This document shows positions 24,511 through 34,000 of a stretch of 64,000 bases of DNA, piece after piece. Both the position numbers and the translations under genes were made by a program. Position 1 is the stretch's first letter. The number at the start of each line of letters is the position of its first letter. The notes beneath the pieces are model-generated. The model was not told the DNA's origin. It saw only the letters and a list, made by a program, of their open reading frames with translations, and did no database searches. The stretch comes from Sphingobacterium oryzagri (lineage in GTDB: Bacteria; Bacteroidota; Bacteroidia; Sphingobacteriales; Sphingobacteriaceae). The DNA lies in assembly GCF_028736175.1 (NCBI RefSeq), contig NZ_CP117880.1, forward strand, positions 2,108,001-2,172,000, read 5' to 3'.

Positions 24511-26691
24511 ATGAAAAATTGGACTGTATATGTGGGCATGGCCGTTCTGCTGGGAGGCGGATCGGCCATGGCACAACAAAAAACCGACAAGGTAAAAACG
24601 ACCTTTCAGACCTCGCGGGAATGGCGCCCGACGATAGACAATCGCGCGGATGCGGTGATGGTTTACGGTGTGGGGGGCAATCCATCAGACAAGCACAAGC
24701 GCGTGCCCTTTGCCGAGCGCGTGAAGTCGTGGAAAGACCGCGGCTATACCGTGCATTTTATGACGGGTATTGCCTGGGGTGAATACCAAGATTACTTCAC
24801 CGGGCAATGGGATGGGCAGTGGCATTTGGATGAAGGGCAGGTGACCCAAGCGCAAGACACCATATGGCATGGACATATGGTGCCCTACATTGTGCCAACG
24901 GACAATTTTTTGAAGTACCTGAAGGAACGCCATATCAAGCCGGTGATCGATGCGGGCATAGACGCCATATTTATGGAAGAGCCGGAATTTTGGGCAAGGG
25001 CAGGATACAGTGCGGCGTTCAAACGAGAATGGAAGAAGTATTATGGTTTTGATTGGCGCCCACAGCACGAGTCGCCAGAGAATACCTACCTGGCCAACAA
25101 GTTGAAGTACCAGCTCTACTACAAAGCCTTGGCGGAGGTGTTTACCTTTGCCAAGACCTATGGTAAAACCAAGGGCATGGATGTCAAATGCTATGTGCCT
25201 ACACATTCGCTCGTGAACTATGCCCAGTGGATGATCGTTTCGCCGGAGGCTAGCCTAGCCTCACTACCGGTAGTGGATGGCTACATTGCACAGGTATGGA
25301 CAGGTACCTCTCGGGAACCCAATTTTTTCAATGGTAAGGAAAGGGAGCGGGTCTTTGAAACGGCCTACTTGGAATATGGCTCGATGGCCTCCATGACTGC
25401 CCCTACGGGGCGAAAGATGTTCTTCTTGACGGACCCCATTGAAGACCGCGCAAAAGACTGGGTAGATTATAAGACGAACTACCAAGCAACCTTTGTGGCG
25501 CAGCTACTGTATCCGCAGATTGCGGATTACGAGGTGATGCCTTGGCCCGAGCGTATTTACGAGGGGCTATACCGCACCAATCCGAACAGCGAGGATAAGC
25601 AGCGCATTCCGCGCCCTTACTCGACCCAAATGCAGGTGATGATCAACTCGCTGAACCAAATGCCCCTGAGCGATAATAAACTCTCGGGCAGCGCGGGCAT
25701 ATCTGTGCTGATGGCCAACTCGTTGATGTTTCAGCGTTTCCCGACACATACGGGCTATGATGACCCGCAATTGGCCAATTTTTATGGCTTGGCATTACCT
25801 TTCCTGAAACAAGGTGTTCCGGTAAAGACGGTGCATATCGAGAACCTTGGATTTAAAGAGGCGCTGACGGACACCAAGCTGTTGCTGATGACGTATGCGA
25901 ATATGAAACCCCTAGAGCCGGTGGCTCATGAGCAATTGGCTGCCTGGGTGAAGGCGGGCGGGCAGTTGATCTACTGCGGAACGGATAGGGATCCGTTTCA
26001 GACGGTGCAGGAATGGTGGAATAGCCAAGGTAATACCTATCCTGCTCCTGCGGATCACCTTTTTGAAAAGATGGGTATAGCTGCCGGCGCAGCCGAAGGT
26101 CTATATACCTTTGGGAAAGGAGCTGTGCAGATCGTACGCGTGGATCCGAAAGATTTTGTACTGAAACCAAACCACAGCCAACAGCTGATCAGCATGGCGC
26201 AGGCACGCTACCAAGCGGCAACGGGAAGTAGCTTAGCCTTCAAGAACAATTTTTACCTGCGGCGTGGCGCATTTGAACTGCTGGCTGTGTTGGATGAAAG
26301 TGTCAACGACGATCATTACACGATACGCGGGACGCTGATCGACCTCTTTGACCCACAACTGCCGGTGTATCGCGAGCGATCCATTGCGCCGGGCGAGCAG
26401 GCTTACTTTTTTAACGTGGACTTGCTGGAAAACAAGAAAAAGCCGCAAGTGCTCGCGGCAGCCAGCCGGGTTTATGACGAGCAGATCGGCAAATCAACTT
26501 ATGCCTACTTGGCCAAAAGCCCGATAGAGACGACGAACATCTCGCGGGTGTTGTTGCCCAACCGGCCGAAAACGGTGTTGGTAAATGGGACGGAGGTATT
26601 TGACCTGCAACACTGGGACGAGGCGTCCAAGACCTATCTGCTGGGCTTCGAGAACGATCCCGAGGGTGTGAAGGTCAGTTTTGCTTGGTAA
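24511..26691 (+). CDS. Secreted GH42-like protein of unrecognised family, candidate glycoside hydrolase
   Basis: 726 residues; signal peptide cut near VAMAQ-like SAMAQ (residue 22). Residues 40-350 read as a TIM-barrel with barrel-type strand ends (AVMVYGVGGNP, YTVHFMTGIAWGEYQ, AGIDAIFMEEPEFW, VKCYVPTH, MFFLTDPIED); Glu in FMEEPEFW is the best catalytic candidate. Residues 395-530 resemble the Rossmann-like trimerisation domain of GH42 (LLMTYANMKPLEPVAHEQLA, WVKAGGQLIYCG). A beta-sandwich ends the protein. I cannot place it in a named family; in this PUL a role in mannan or side-chain cleavage is likely but unproven. Confidence 0.6.
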   Translation: MKNWTVYVGMAVLLGGGSAMAQQKTDKVKTTFQTSREWRPTIDNRADAVMVYGVGGNPSDKHKRVPFAERVKSWKDRGYTVHFMTGIAWGEYQDYFTGQWDGQWHLDEGQVTQAQDTIWHGHMVPYIVPTDNFLKYLKERHIKPVIDAGIDAIFMEEPEFWARAGYSAAFKREWKKYYGFDWRPQHESPENTYLANKLKYQLYYKALAEVFTFAKTYGKTKGMDVKCYVPTHSLVNYAQWMIVSPEASLASLPVVDGYIAQVWTGTSREPNFFNGKERERVFETAYLEYGSMASMTAPTGRKMFFLTDPIEDRAKDWVDYKTNYQATFVAQLLYPQIADYEVMPWPERIYEGLYRTNPNSEDKQRIPRPYSTQMQVMINSLNQMPLSDNKLSGSAGISVLMANSLMFQRFPTHTGYDDPQLANFYGLALPFLKQGVPVKTVHIENLGFKEALTDTKLLLMTYANMKPLEPVAHEQLAAWVKAGGQLIYCGTDRDPFQTVQEWWNSQGNTYPAPADHLFEKMGIAAGAAEGLYTFGKGAVQIVRVDPKDFVLKPNHSQQLISMAQARYQAATGSSLAFKNNFYLRRGAFELLAVLDESVNDDHYTIRGTLIDLFDPQLPVYRERSIAPGEQAYFFNVDLLENKKKPQVLAAASRVYDEQIGKSTYAYLAKSPIETTNISRVLLPNRPKTVLVNGTEVFDLQHWDEASKTYLLGFENDPEGVKVSFAW

Positions 26692-26830
26692 GGTATACGC
26701 TGTTGCTGCGTTCTGAACAGGATGCATGCAAAAATTGAACAGATGGTATCATTTTTTGAATATTATCTGATATTTCGGGGAGGGTATGTTCGCGTATCTT
26801 TACCTCATTATAAACGGAGTCAAGATAAAT
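26692..26830. other. Intergenic gap inside the PUL
   Basis: 139 bp before the last PUL gene, longer than other gaps in the operon. GTATCTTTACC at about 26789 resembles a -7 element with its last base changed, so the last gene may have its own promoter. Confidence 0.3.
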
Positions 26831-29311
26831 ATGATCACAATAAAAAGTATAAGTAAAAAAGGGATGCGCATAGGTCTATGCCTATGCGCATCGGTTTTTA
26901 GTGTGTTAGTGGCTTCGGCCCAAGGTAAGCAGCCGCGTTCAGCGCCGGCTTATCCTTTGATTACCCACAACCCCAATTTCAGTATCTGGTCGACCAGCGA
27001 TCTGTTGACGGACAAGGCCACTGAGCATTGGACAGGCGTAGCGCATGGCTTGACCAGTTACCTGGAGGTGGATGGCAAGATGTACCGCTTTATGGGTATG
27101 GATGCACCGCGCTACCAGTCTATTATGCCGCAGGCGGCAGGAGCAGGAAAGACGACGGTGAGGTATAGCGAACAGGCTCCAACGAATGGTTGGCAAGCAT
27201 TGACCTTTAAAGCCGCGGGCTGGAAGGAAGGGCAGCTGCCTATTTCGGATAACAAATCGGTATCCGGAACTTTTTGGGAATCGGATAACATATGGGTGAG
27301 AAGGGAATTCTCCCTAGATAAAGTTGGGCAAGAGGGGCCTTTGTACCTCAAACTGCACCACGATGATAATATTGCTGTTTACCTCAACGGACAGCTTGTT
27401 TTTGAGAAAGAGGGTTGGAACAACCGCTTTGAATATTTTGATATTTCGGCAAAAGCGAAAGGCTTGCTGCGTGCAGGAAACAACGTGCTGGCCATACAGC
27501 TGAAAAATACGGCCGGTGGCCGCTATCTAGATGTTGATCTCGTGAAGAAGCTGCCATCTCACAAGGAGGGCATAGCAATAGCCCAGCAAACGGGCCTCGA
27601 GGTGCGCGCTACGCAAACGGAGTACCACTTCGATTGTGCAGGCGTGGCCCTGAAGCTGACCTTCACTTCGCCGCTCTTCCTGGATAACCTGGACTTGCTT
27701 GCACGCCCGGTTTCTTATGTGGGCTATGAGGTGGTATCTAAGGATGGCAAGCAACACCGTGTGACGCTACACCAAGAGGTTTCTTCGGATATCGCGGTCT
27801 ACATGGCAGATCAACAGGAGGTGGAAGGATGGGCCTATCAGGATAAAGGGCTTTCTATACTGAAAGCGGGAACGGTGGAACAACCGACCTTGCAGAAGGG
27901 GGCCGACGATATGCGTATAGACTGGGGATACTTCTACGTGGCTGCGCCGGCAGGCAAGGATGTGAAGCAATACCTATCGGGGAGCAGTGCTGCAAAAAAT
28001 GGTAGTCCGTACCGCGGCAAATCGCTCGCCCTGCATACGGAGATGGCGTTAGGTGCGGTGGGTGCTACGCCGGTAAACCGTTTTCTGACCATCGGCTATG
28101 ATGAGGTGATCGCTATTCAATATTTTAATCAGGATCTACGCCCATGGTGGAACAAAAACGGCGACCGTTTGTTCGAATCGCAACTGCATGCTGCGGTAGC
28201 AGATTATCCTAAACTGATGGAGCAATGTGCCGCTTTTGATAAAGATCTATGGCAGCAGGCCTATGCTGCCGGTGGCGAGGAGTATGCGCATCTTGGTGTG
28301 TTGGCGTATAGGCAAAGTATTGCCGCGCACACCTTGGTGGAGAGTCCGGAGAAGGACGTGCTATGGCTATCCAAGGAGAATAATAGTGGCGGATTTATCA
28401 ATACGGTGGATGTTACCTATCCTTCGTCGCCTTTATATTTGATCTATAACCCGGTGTTGATGCAGGGGATGCTCAACGGTATTTTCCACTTCAGCGAAAC
28501 CGGTAAGTATCCGCACCCTTGGGCGGCGCATGACTTGGGCACTTATCCAAAAGCCAATGGGCAAACCTACGGGGAGCCGATGCCGGTGGAGGAATCGGGC
28601 AATATGCTGATCCTGACGGCGGCCATCGCGCAGGCGCAGGGCAACGCGGACTATGCCGCCAAGCATTGGGAGGTGTTGACCAAATGGACGGATTACCTCG
28701 TGCAGGAAGGGCTAGACCCGAAAACGCAGTTGTGTACGGATGATTTTGCGGGTCACCTGGCGCGCAATGCGAACCTCTCGCTAAAAGCGATTATGGGCAT
28801 TGCCAGCTATGCGCGGCTGGCAGAGATGTTGGACAAGCAGGAGGTCGCCACACGATACCGCAAGATTGCGGAGGAGATGGTACCCCAATGGATGAAGATG
28901 GCCGACGGCGGAGACCATTACGCCCTAACCTTCGACGACAAGAAAACCTGGAGCCAGAAATATAACCTTATTTGGGATAAGGTGCTGGATTTTGGCTTGT
29001 TTCCAAAGGAGGTGGCTGCAAAAGAAATAGCTTATTATTTGCCGCGCATGAATCGCTTTGGCCTGCCCCTTGACAGCCGGAAAAACTATACCAAAAATGA
29101 TTGGATACTATGGACGGCTGTCCTAACCGATGACCAAGCGACTTTTAAAAAATTTATTGACCCAGTGTATAGACATGCTTTGGAGACACCCTCCCGCGTG
29201 CCCCTGAACGACTTCTACGATTCGACGAATGGTATTCGCGAGAACTTTAAAGCGCGTAGCGTGGTAGGCGGATTTTATATGAAGGTGCTAGCAGATAAAT
29301 GGGGAAGGTAA
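26831..29311 (+). CDS. DUF4964/DUF5127/DUF4965/DUF1793 protein (glutaminase-A-like) with inserted jelly-roll
   Basis: 826 residues from the ATG at 26831; a second ATG at 26864 falls inside a strong hairpin. Signal peptide ends near VASAQ. Order: DUF4964-like start (APAYPLITHNPNFSIWS), an inserted galactose-binding-like beta-sandwich (about 125-250: IWVRREFSLDK, AVYLNGQLVFEKEGW), DUF5127-like region (255-480), then an (alpha/alpha)-toroid (LWLSKENNSGGFINTVDVTY, MPVEESGNMLIL, WDKVLDFGLFP) matching DUF4965/DUF1793. The family is annotated after fungal glutaminase A, but in PULs it is probably a glycosidase. Last gene of the locus. Confidence 0.8.
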   Translation: MITIKSISKKGMRIGLCLCASVFSVLVASAQGKQPRSAPAYPLITHNPNFSIWSTSDLLTDKATEHWTGVAHGLTSYLEVDGKMYRFMGMDAPRYQSIMPQAAGAGKTTVRYSEQAPTNGWQALTFKAAGWKEGQLPISDNKSVSGTFWESDNIWVRREFSLDKVGQEGPLYLKLHHDDNIAVYLNGQLVFEKEGWNNRFEYFDISAKAKGLLRAGNNVLAIQLKNTAGGRYLDVDLVKKLPSHKEGIAIAQQTGLEVRATQTEYHFDCAGVALKLTFTSPLFLDNLDLLARPVSYVGYEVVSKDGKQHRVTLHQEVSSDIAVYMADQQEVEGWAYQDKGLSILKAGTVEQPTLQKGADDMRIDWGYFYVAAPAGKDVKQYLSGSSAAKNGSPYRGKSLALHTEMALGAVGATPVNRFLTIGYDEVIAIQYFNQDLRPWWNKNGDRLFESQLHAAVADYPKLMEQCAAFDKDLWQQAYAAGGEEYAHLGVLAYRQSIAAHTLVESPEKDVLWLSKENNSGGFINTVDVTYPSSPLYLIYNPVLMQGMLNGIFHFSETGKYPHPWAAHDLGTYPKANGQTYGEPMPVEESGNMLILTAAIAQAQGNADYAAKHWEVLTKWTDYLVQEGLDPKTQLCTDDFAGHLARNANLSLKAIMGIASYARLAEMLDKQEVATRYRKIAEEMVPQWMKMADGGDHYALTFDDKKTWSQKYNLIWDKVLDFGLFPKEVAAKEIAYYLPRMNRFGLPLDSRKNYTKNDWILWTAVLTDDQATFKKFIDPVYRHALETPSRVPLNDFYDSTNGIRENFKARSVVGGFYMKVLADKWGR
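26863..26892 (+). promoter_or_regulatory. Terminator-like 12-bp hairpin inside the signal-peptide coding region
   Basis: GATGCGCATAGG / CCTATGCGCATC pair perfectly over 12 bp with a 6-base loop, then GGTTTTTA. It covers codons 11-21 of the reading frame and hides the alternative ATG at 26864. It looks like an attenuator or a switch on translation start. Function is inferred. Confidence 0.5.
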
Positions 29312-29320
29312 GGGGGATAG

Positions 29321-29389
29321 CGTAGTGCGTATTGTGTAGTGCGATAAGGGTAGCGGTGAATCGTAAGATCACCGCTATCTGCTCGTCAA
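29321..29389 (+). repeat. PUL-flanking repeat, right copy, with hairpin
   Basis: Same pattern and direction as 10365-10428. TAGCGGTGA / TCACCGCTA (29351-29359 with 29369-29377) is a perfect 9-bp stem with a 9-base loop. It starts 10 bp past the last PUL stop codon and probably ends that transcript, though no T run follows. Confidence 0.6.
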
Positions 29390-29429
29390 TTTGTAACTTC
29401 TTTGCTATTAAGTATTGAAATATAGAGAC

Positions 29430-30022
29430 TTAAGTCAGTTTTTCTACATAACTGGGATTTTTACTAATTTTTCCATCCTTGATTACGTACGGATGCGTAC
29501 GCAACACTTCCTCAATTGTATCTTCGCTAAAACTATTGATATGATACATACAGATAAGTGAACAGCAATGTTTTGGGGTGAGCTCATTGAGACTTTCTTC
29601 ATATTCCAAAAGCTCATCGGTTCCGGGCAGATCTTTAAGAGCCGATGTCATATCACCACAGGCCCTAATACTTTCGTAGCCGGCCCTCGAAGCTGATAAT
29701 AGGGTCTTCTCAAGCATTTTATACATTCTTTCGGTAGCAAAATTACCGTCTTTGATATACGTGTTTTCTGAAGCCAGCACTTCCAGCTGGCCGCTGACTA
29801 ATTTTTTATGGATAGAGATACCGCCCTCGGACAGGCATCGACAATGCTCGCCATGTCGATTCTCTTCCAATATTAATAACCTTATCATTGGATTTCAAAC
29901 CTTCCAGTATATAAGGAATTATGACCTCATACTGTTGTTCTTTGGAATCAAAAAAAACCGCAGATGTACATTGGACCTGAAAATGATTCTCCGCATACTG
30001 AAAAATGTGCTTGTTTCTTCAT
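29430..30022 (-). pseudogene. Frameshifted MEDS-domain (DcmR sensory) gene
   Basis: The intact 3' part (29430-29888) reads LVSGQLEVLASENTYIKDG and LICMYHINSF, the MEDS sensory domain. The 5' part continues in another frame: VFFDSKEQQYEVIIPYILEG up to SNDKVINI, where one base is missing near 29870 before LEENRHGEHC. Upstream, the likely start ATG at 30022 is in a third frame, one base off across a T run near 30003. Two compensating indels would rebuild one protein of about 197 residues. MEDS domains serve in one-carbon or redox sensing in other bacteria. Either a decayed gene or homopolymer sequence errors. Confidence 0.65.
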
Positions 30023-30177
30023 ATAGCAAATGTATAACTACTTTTTTTGGGAGCAACCCTCAAAATATATTTAAGCTTAGTAATCACTATTTATGGTAGG
30101 ACGTATATCAATCCCGAGATGGTAATATACAAATAGGTATGGCTGCAGGCTATAACAAATTAAAACTTACAGGAGAA

Positions 30178-30360
30178 TTAATCGTCTTCATTTAAAAAAT
30201 TGAAGTTAGGTCCCAGCTGCTGAGAAATTATTTCGTCATACCTTTTTTTGTCTTCAAGGTTATAATACCTTACAAAGGATGATCTGCCGTTTTCCATATC
30301 GGTAGTTCCAAAACCATAAAGGCTGGAAAGTACACCTGGATGGTAAGTTCCCTTTAACAT
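30178..30360 (-). CDS. Small protein after the putative immunity gene, unknown function
   Basis: 60 residues with no signature I recognise (LSSLYGFGTTDMENGRSS, then FVRYYNLEDKKRYDEII). Its ATG overlaps the stop codon of the gene at 30354-30866 (ATGTTAA), a usual sign of translational coupling, so it is probably real. It may be a second immunity protein or a broken-off C-terminal part of the preceding one. Confidence 0.5.
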   Translation of the reverse strand: MLKGTYHPGVLSSLYGFGTTDMENGRSSFVRYYNLEDKKRYDEIISQQLGPNFNFLNEDD

Positions 30361-30866
30361 GTTTTTCTTATTCGGTAAGTTCCTCCATCGAAAACTAAGC
30401 CATTTTCACTTTGAGAAGAACAAACTAACGCAACATCTTCGATCTTAAACGGTGTTGTGATATTTTTCCAATATTCGATATTGACATCATTTATAGGATG
30501 ATCAACGAGCAAGTCAAAATCAAATTTCTCAGCAAATTCAAGTAAAATATTGACGTTAAGGAAGATAATTAATCCTGTATCAACAGCGAATGCATTATTG
30601 TCGTTTACAAGATCGTCACTATAATTAATTTTTTCTATTCTTTCGACATTCCATTCTCGGTCGAGTCCGTTGACCAATGCGTATGGCAAATCAGTATAAG
30701 GGAAAATATCATTTCTAATTTTTTCAATCATTTCGTGTTGTCCTAGGTTCTTTAAATTGTCGATGTGCTCCTTAATTTCCGCAAGGTACAAAGCATCGAT
30801 AACAAAGTATTCTAGATCTTTGTCTAACCTGATATGATCGTTATTGATACAAGAAATATTTGTCAT
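30354..30866 (-). CDS. Probable immunity protein for the RHS toxin
   Basis: 170 residues, acidic, no signal peptide or membrane helix, no family I recognise. The assignment rests on position. Its ATG is 4 bp after the stop codon that the RHS toxin frame would have if the homopolymer frameshift were repaired (30871-30873). Immunity genes normally lie directly downstream of polymorphic toxin tips and are acidic, as here. Another function is possible. Confidence 0.55.
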   Translation of the reverse strand: MTNISCINNDHIRLDKDLEYFVIDALYLAEIKEHIDNLKNLGQHEMIEKIRNDIFPYTDLPYALVNGLDREWNVERIEKINYSDDLVNDNNAFAVDTGLIIFLNVNILLEFAEKFDFDLLVDHPINDVNIEYWKNITTPFKIEDVALVCSSQSENGLVFDGGTYRIRKTC

Positions 30867-30870
30867 AAAT

Positions 30871-31032
30871 TTAATATTTAACGTAAGGTAAATGTTGTAA
30901 TCCGTGTTCTTTTAACATACTTTCAGCTTGATAGAATATCTCAGATGGCGTAGCATTGGGATATTCTTTTATAAATTCGGCCCATTTTTTATTCCATTTT
31001 CCAGTAGCATGCAACGTACCAAGATGTGTTTT
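30871..31032 (-). other. Out-of-frame C-terminal part of the RHS nuclease tip
   Basis: Reading from the A run at 31029-31032 with one extra A gives SSKTHLGTLHATGKWNKKWA and continues to EHGLQHLPYVKY and a TAA at 30871. This is the expected end of a DUF2380-like HNH domain (GKWNKKWAEF, then PYV at the end). In the given sequence the main frame instead stops at 30969 with an unrelated tail. Confidence 0.7.
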
Positions 31033-34000
31033 GAACTGAGTTGGACCGTAAAATCATCTATATTTGATATACCTCTTTCTGAAAACCATTTTCTAAACTG
31101 TTGCGGCATAATATGATGCTTGTGCAATGTTTTTTTTCCTGCTGTTATCAGTAGCTGCTTAGCTTCTCGTTCGGCAACTTCTCTTACTACTGCTTTAGCT
31201 CCCTGTTTAAGCGCTCCCTTGATAATTGTACCTGTTCCTAATGTTCCGACATCAAAGATTAGGAATCCAACTCCCATGGCTACTTGCCATCCATCTCCCT
31301 CCTTAAAGCCATTGTAAATATCTTTTGTTGAACCGACGATAGGAATAAAGTCAGTGACTATATCAGCGACTTCTGCAGCAGTTTCACTCGATTTCGAGGC
31401 TCCGCCTACCATAACTTCATCTAATTCATCGTCTTGTTGCGTCCATTCGCCGTCATTATAAGTATACGTGCCACCACCACTTGATACATAACTACTTCCA
31501 TTCTTTGGATCTTTTACATTCCTCTCGCATTCAGGACAGAGACCCGTTGGATCACTAAAAACCACAGGATTATTTAAAGTAAAATTATATGGGGTAGTAT
31601 CAAAGAAAAATTCAGATAAAGCATCAATCGAAGAGAATCTACCAATCGTGTTATCGTATTGACGAAAGTCCATCGCAGTGATGTTTAGTTCCAGTTCGTC
31701 CTGAAATTCTTGCCCATTAAATTTATACTGGTATGGTCCTCTGCGAACTTCGCGTACAATAGCATAAATACCACCAGATTGAATACTTCCTCCCCAGTCA
31801 CGAATCTCCTTGTTGTAGCTGTGCCGCATTCCAAAAGGATAGTAATGGTTTTCTTCCAGCGTTCTCGTCACGTTGTTGTGATCCCTCGTATAGCTGAGTC
31901 TTATGTTCCCCAGATGGTCCCTGTAATTGTAAACGTAGTTGAATAGAACTATATCCGTAACCCTAACGTAACCTTCGGCGGTTGGGAATAACTCCAATTT
32001 GTTATCGACATACTGGTACCCACCAAGATAGTCAGTCACCGTATCTTCCTGAGCTCCAATGGGAGAATTGTTAAGGACACGCTTACCGACTTTCTGCCCC
32101 AAGGCGTTGTAAATGTAAGAAATAAATTTCTGGCCTGAACTCACCTTGAAATTTATTAATATAGGGAGGTTCATATGATTATAAGAGATTTTATCAATGC
32201 TCTTGTTCCAATCGACAGTAAAATTGCCATAACTATCATATTCGTAATCATTATCAAAGTGGCTGGCATCATATTGCTTGTTTTTGTTACCATCATAAAA
32301 ACCATCAGAGCTAAAGGTCTTGTCGTCGACCGTTCGCAGTACATTAGAACTTGAATTATACTGATACACTAGGTCGTCAATGGGATATGTAGCTCCCGCA
32401 TTTCCATCAAGGTAGCCGATCCTCTGCAGAGTTAGGATATTACCATTCCTATCGTAACTAACTTCTTCGTCGTATGCAGCAGTATATGATTGTGCAAGTC
32501 CAGGTTTCTGGTATGCCGCATGCGTCATACGGTTCAATCCGTCATAATCGTAACTGCACTTGCGCAATACGTTCTCTGGAGCAGATCTCCAATAGGTTTC
32601 TGCTATGTTGCCATTGTAAAGTGGGGTGCTCATACCCTCGACGTCATTATAGCCGATCCTAAAAGCGAAGAAGTCGTTTGGTTCGCCGCTCTCTGTCATT
32701 GAACCAGTATCGTTGATTCCCTTTAGCCAACCTCTGACATTGTAGGCATAATCCACTTTTTGCATTCCTTTACCCGGGACAGCAAGCCCGCCTACTCGTT
32801 TGGTCTTGAGTTGTCCCAGCGCATCGTATTCGTTCTTGCTAAGGAGTTCTGTAGCCCTGGTGACCCCCTGAAAGGTTATTGTATGTGTATGTATGGATAA
32901 TTGGTCTTGCGCAGTGTAGGTGAAGTCTTCCCTTGTAAGTAGTTCGTCATTTGCGGCAAGCCTCTTGGACCGTGTAAGGGTAGACAATGGTTTACCGGTA
33001 AAATTAAACCTAGTGTCTGTGTAAGTGTACCCTCCGAGATGATTGATTGTGTGCATTCTGACCGGCAATGCCTGCTTATTATAGAAGATATAGGAGGTCT
33101 CGCCGGCAGTTGATGTAGCGCTCGTGAGCACTCTAACCCAAGAGCCAGTGGAAAGTCCTTTCGGTTTCTGATCGGTATTGTTGTAGAAGAGTAGCTGCTC
33201 ACCATCCACTTCAACAGAAAAGGATGTCGGACTATTTGGAAAAGTGTAATCATCATAGTAATTTACCGTGAGCAACTTGAAACCTGCCGGAAGCGAAGTG
33301 TTGGAATAACCTGTGGTGATATTGTCTATCAGGGTTGAAGCTCCTCTGGTGGCGTTGGTGACTGCACCGTTGTAAGTATCCTGTAAAGTCTTTCGCGTGG
33401 CAGTCGAGAAAGACGTTGCCTGCGTCCATCCCGTTAATGCTATACGCCCATAGACGTCATATCGTGTTATGCGCCAACCCTGTGTTCCTGTCCCGAACGG
33501 GGAATTAGTGGGGCCACTAGCAACCACGCGGTCTAGGTTGTCGTATACAATGAATTCCCAGTGCGACTTTCCAGGCAGCTTCTTCTCCACGAGACGGTTG
33601 CGGGTGTCGTATTTGTACTGGTAACATAAGCCCGTCAATACGGTTGAGGTCGTACTTCCATTGGCTAGAGGTGGCAAGACATAGCTGAGGTTACCGAACT
33701 GATCATACACATAGTAAGTATCATGCGCGGTTGTTACATTATTGATGTTGCTGTATGCTCGTTTCAGCACAGTCTTGCCTTGCTTGTCCTTGAATTCCTC
33801 TGTTGTATTGAGCTGTCCCGATGTCCAGTTTTCATCTTTTATTATTGTTCTGTAAAGGCTGTCGGCAGGATAGTAGCCGCTGCTGGTGATCGCAGGATTA
33901 TAAATCTGGGACGACGCGTTCCAAGTGGCATTTGCTTTGATCATCCTAACCTGATTTGCTGCATTGCTGGCATATTCAAATTTGACTGTATGACCGGCAG

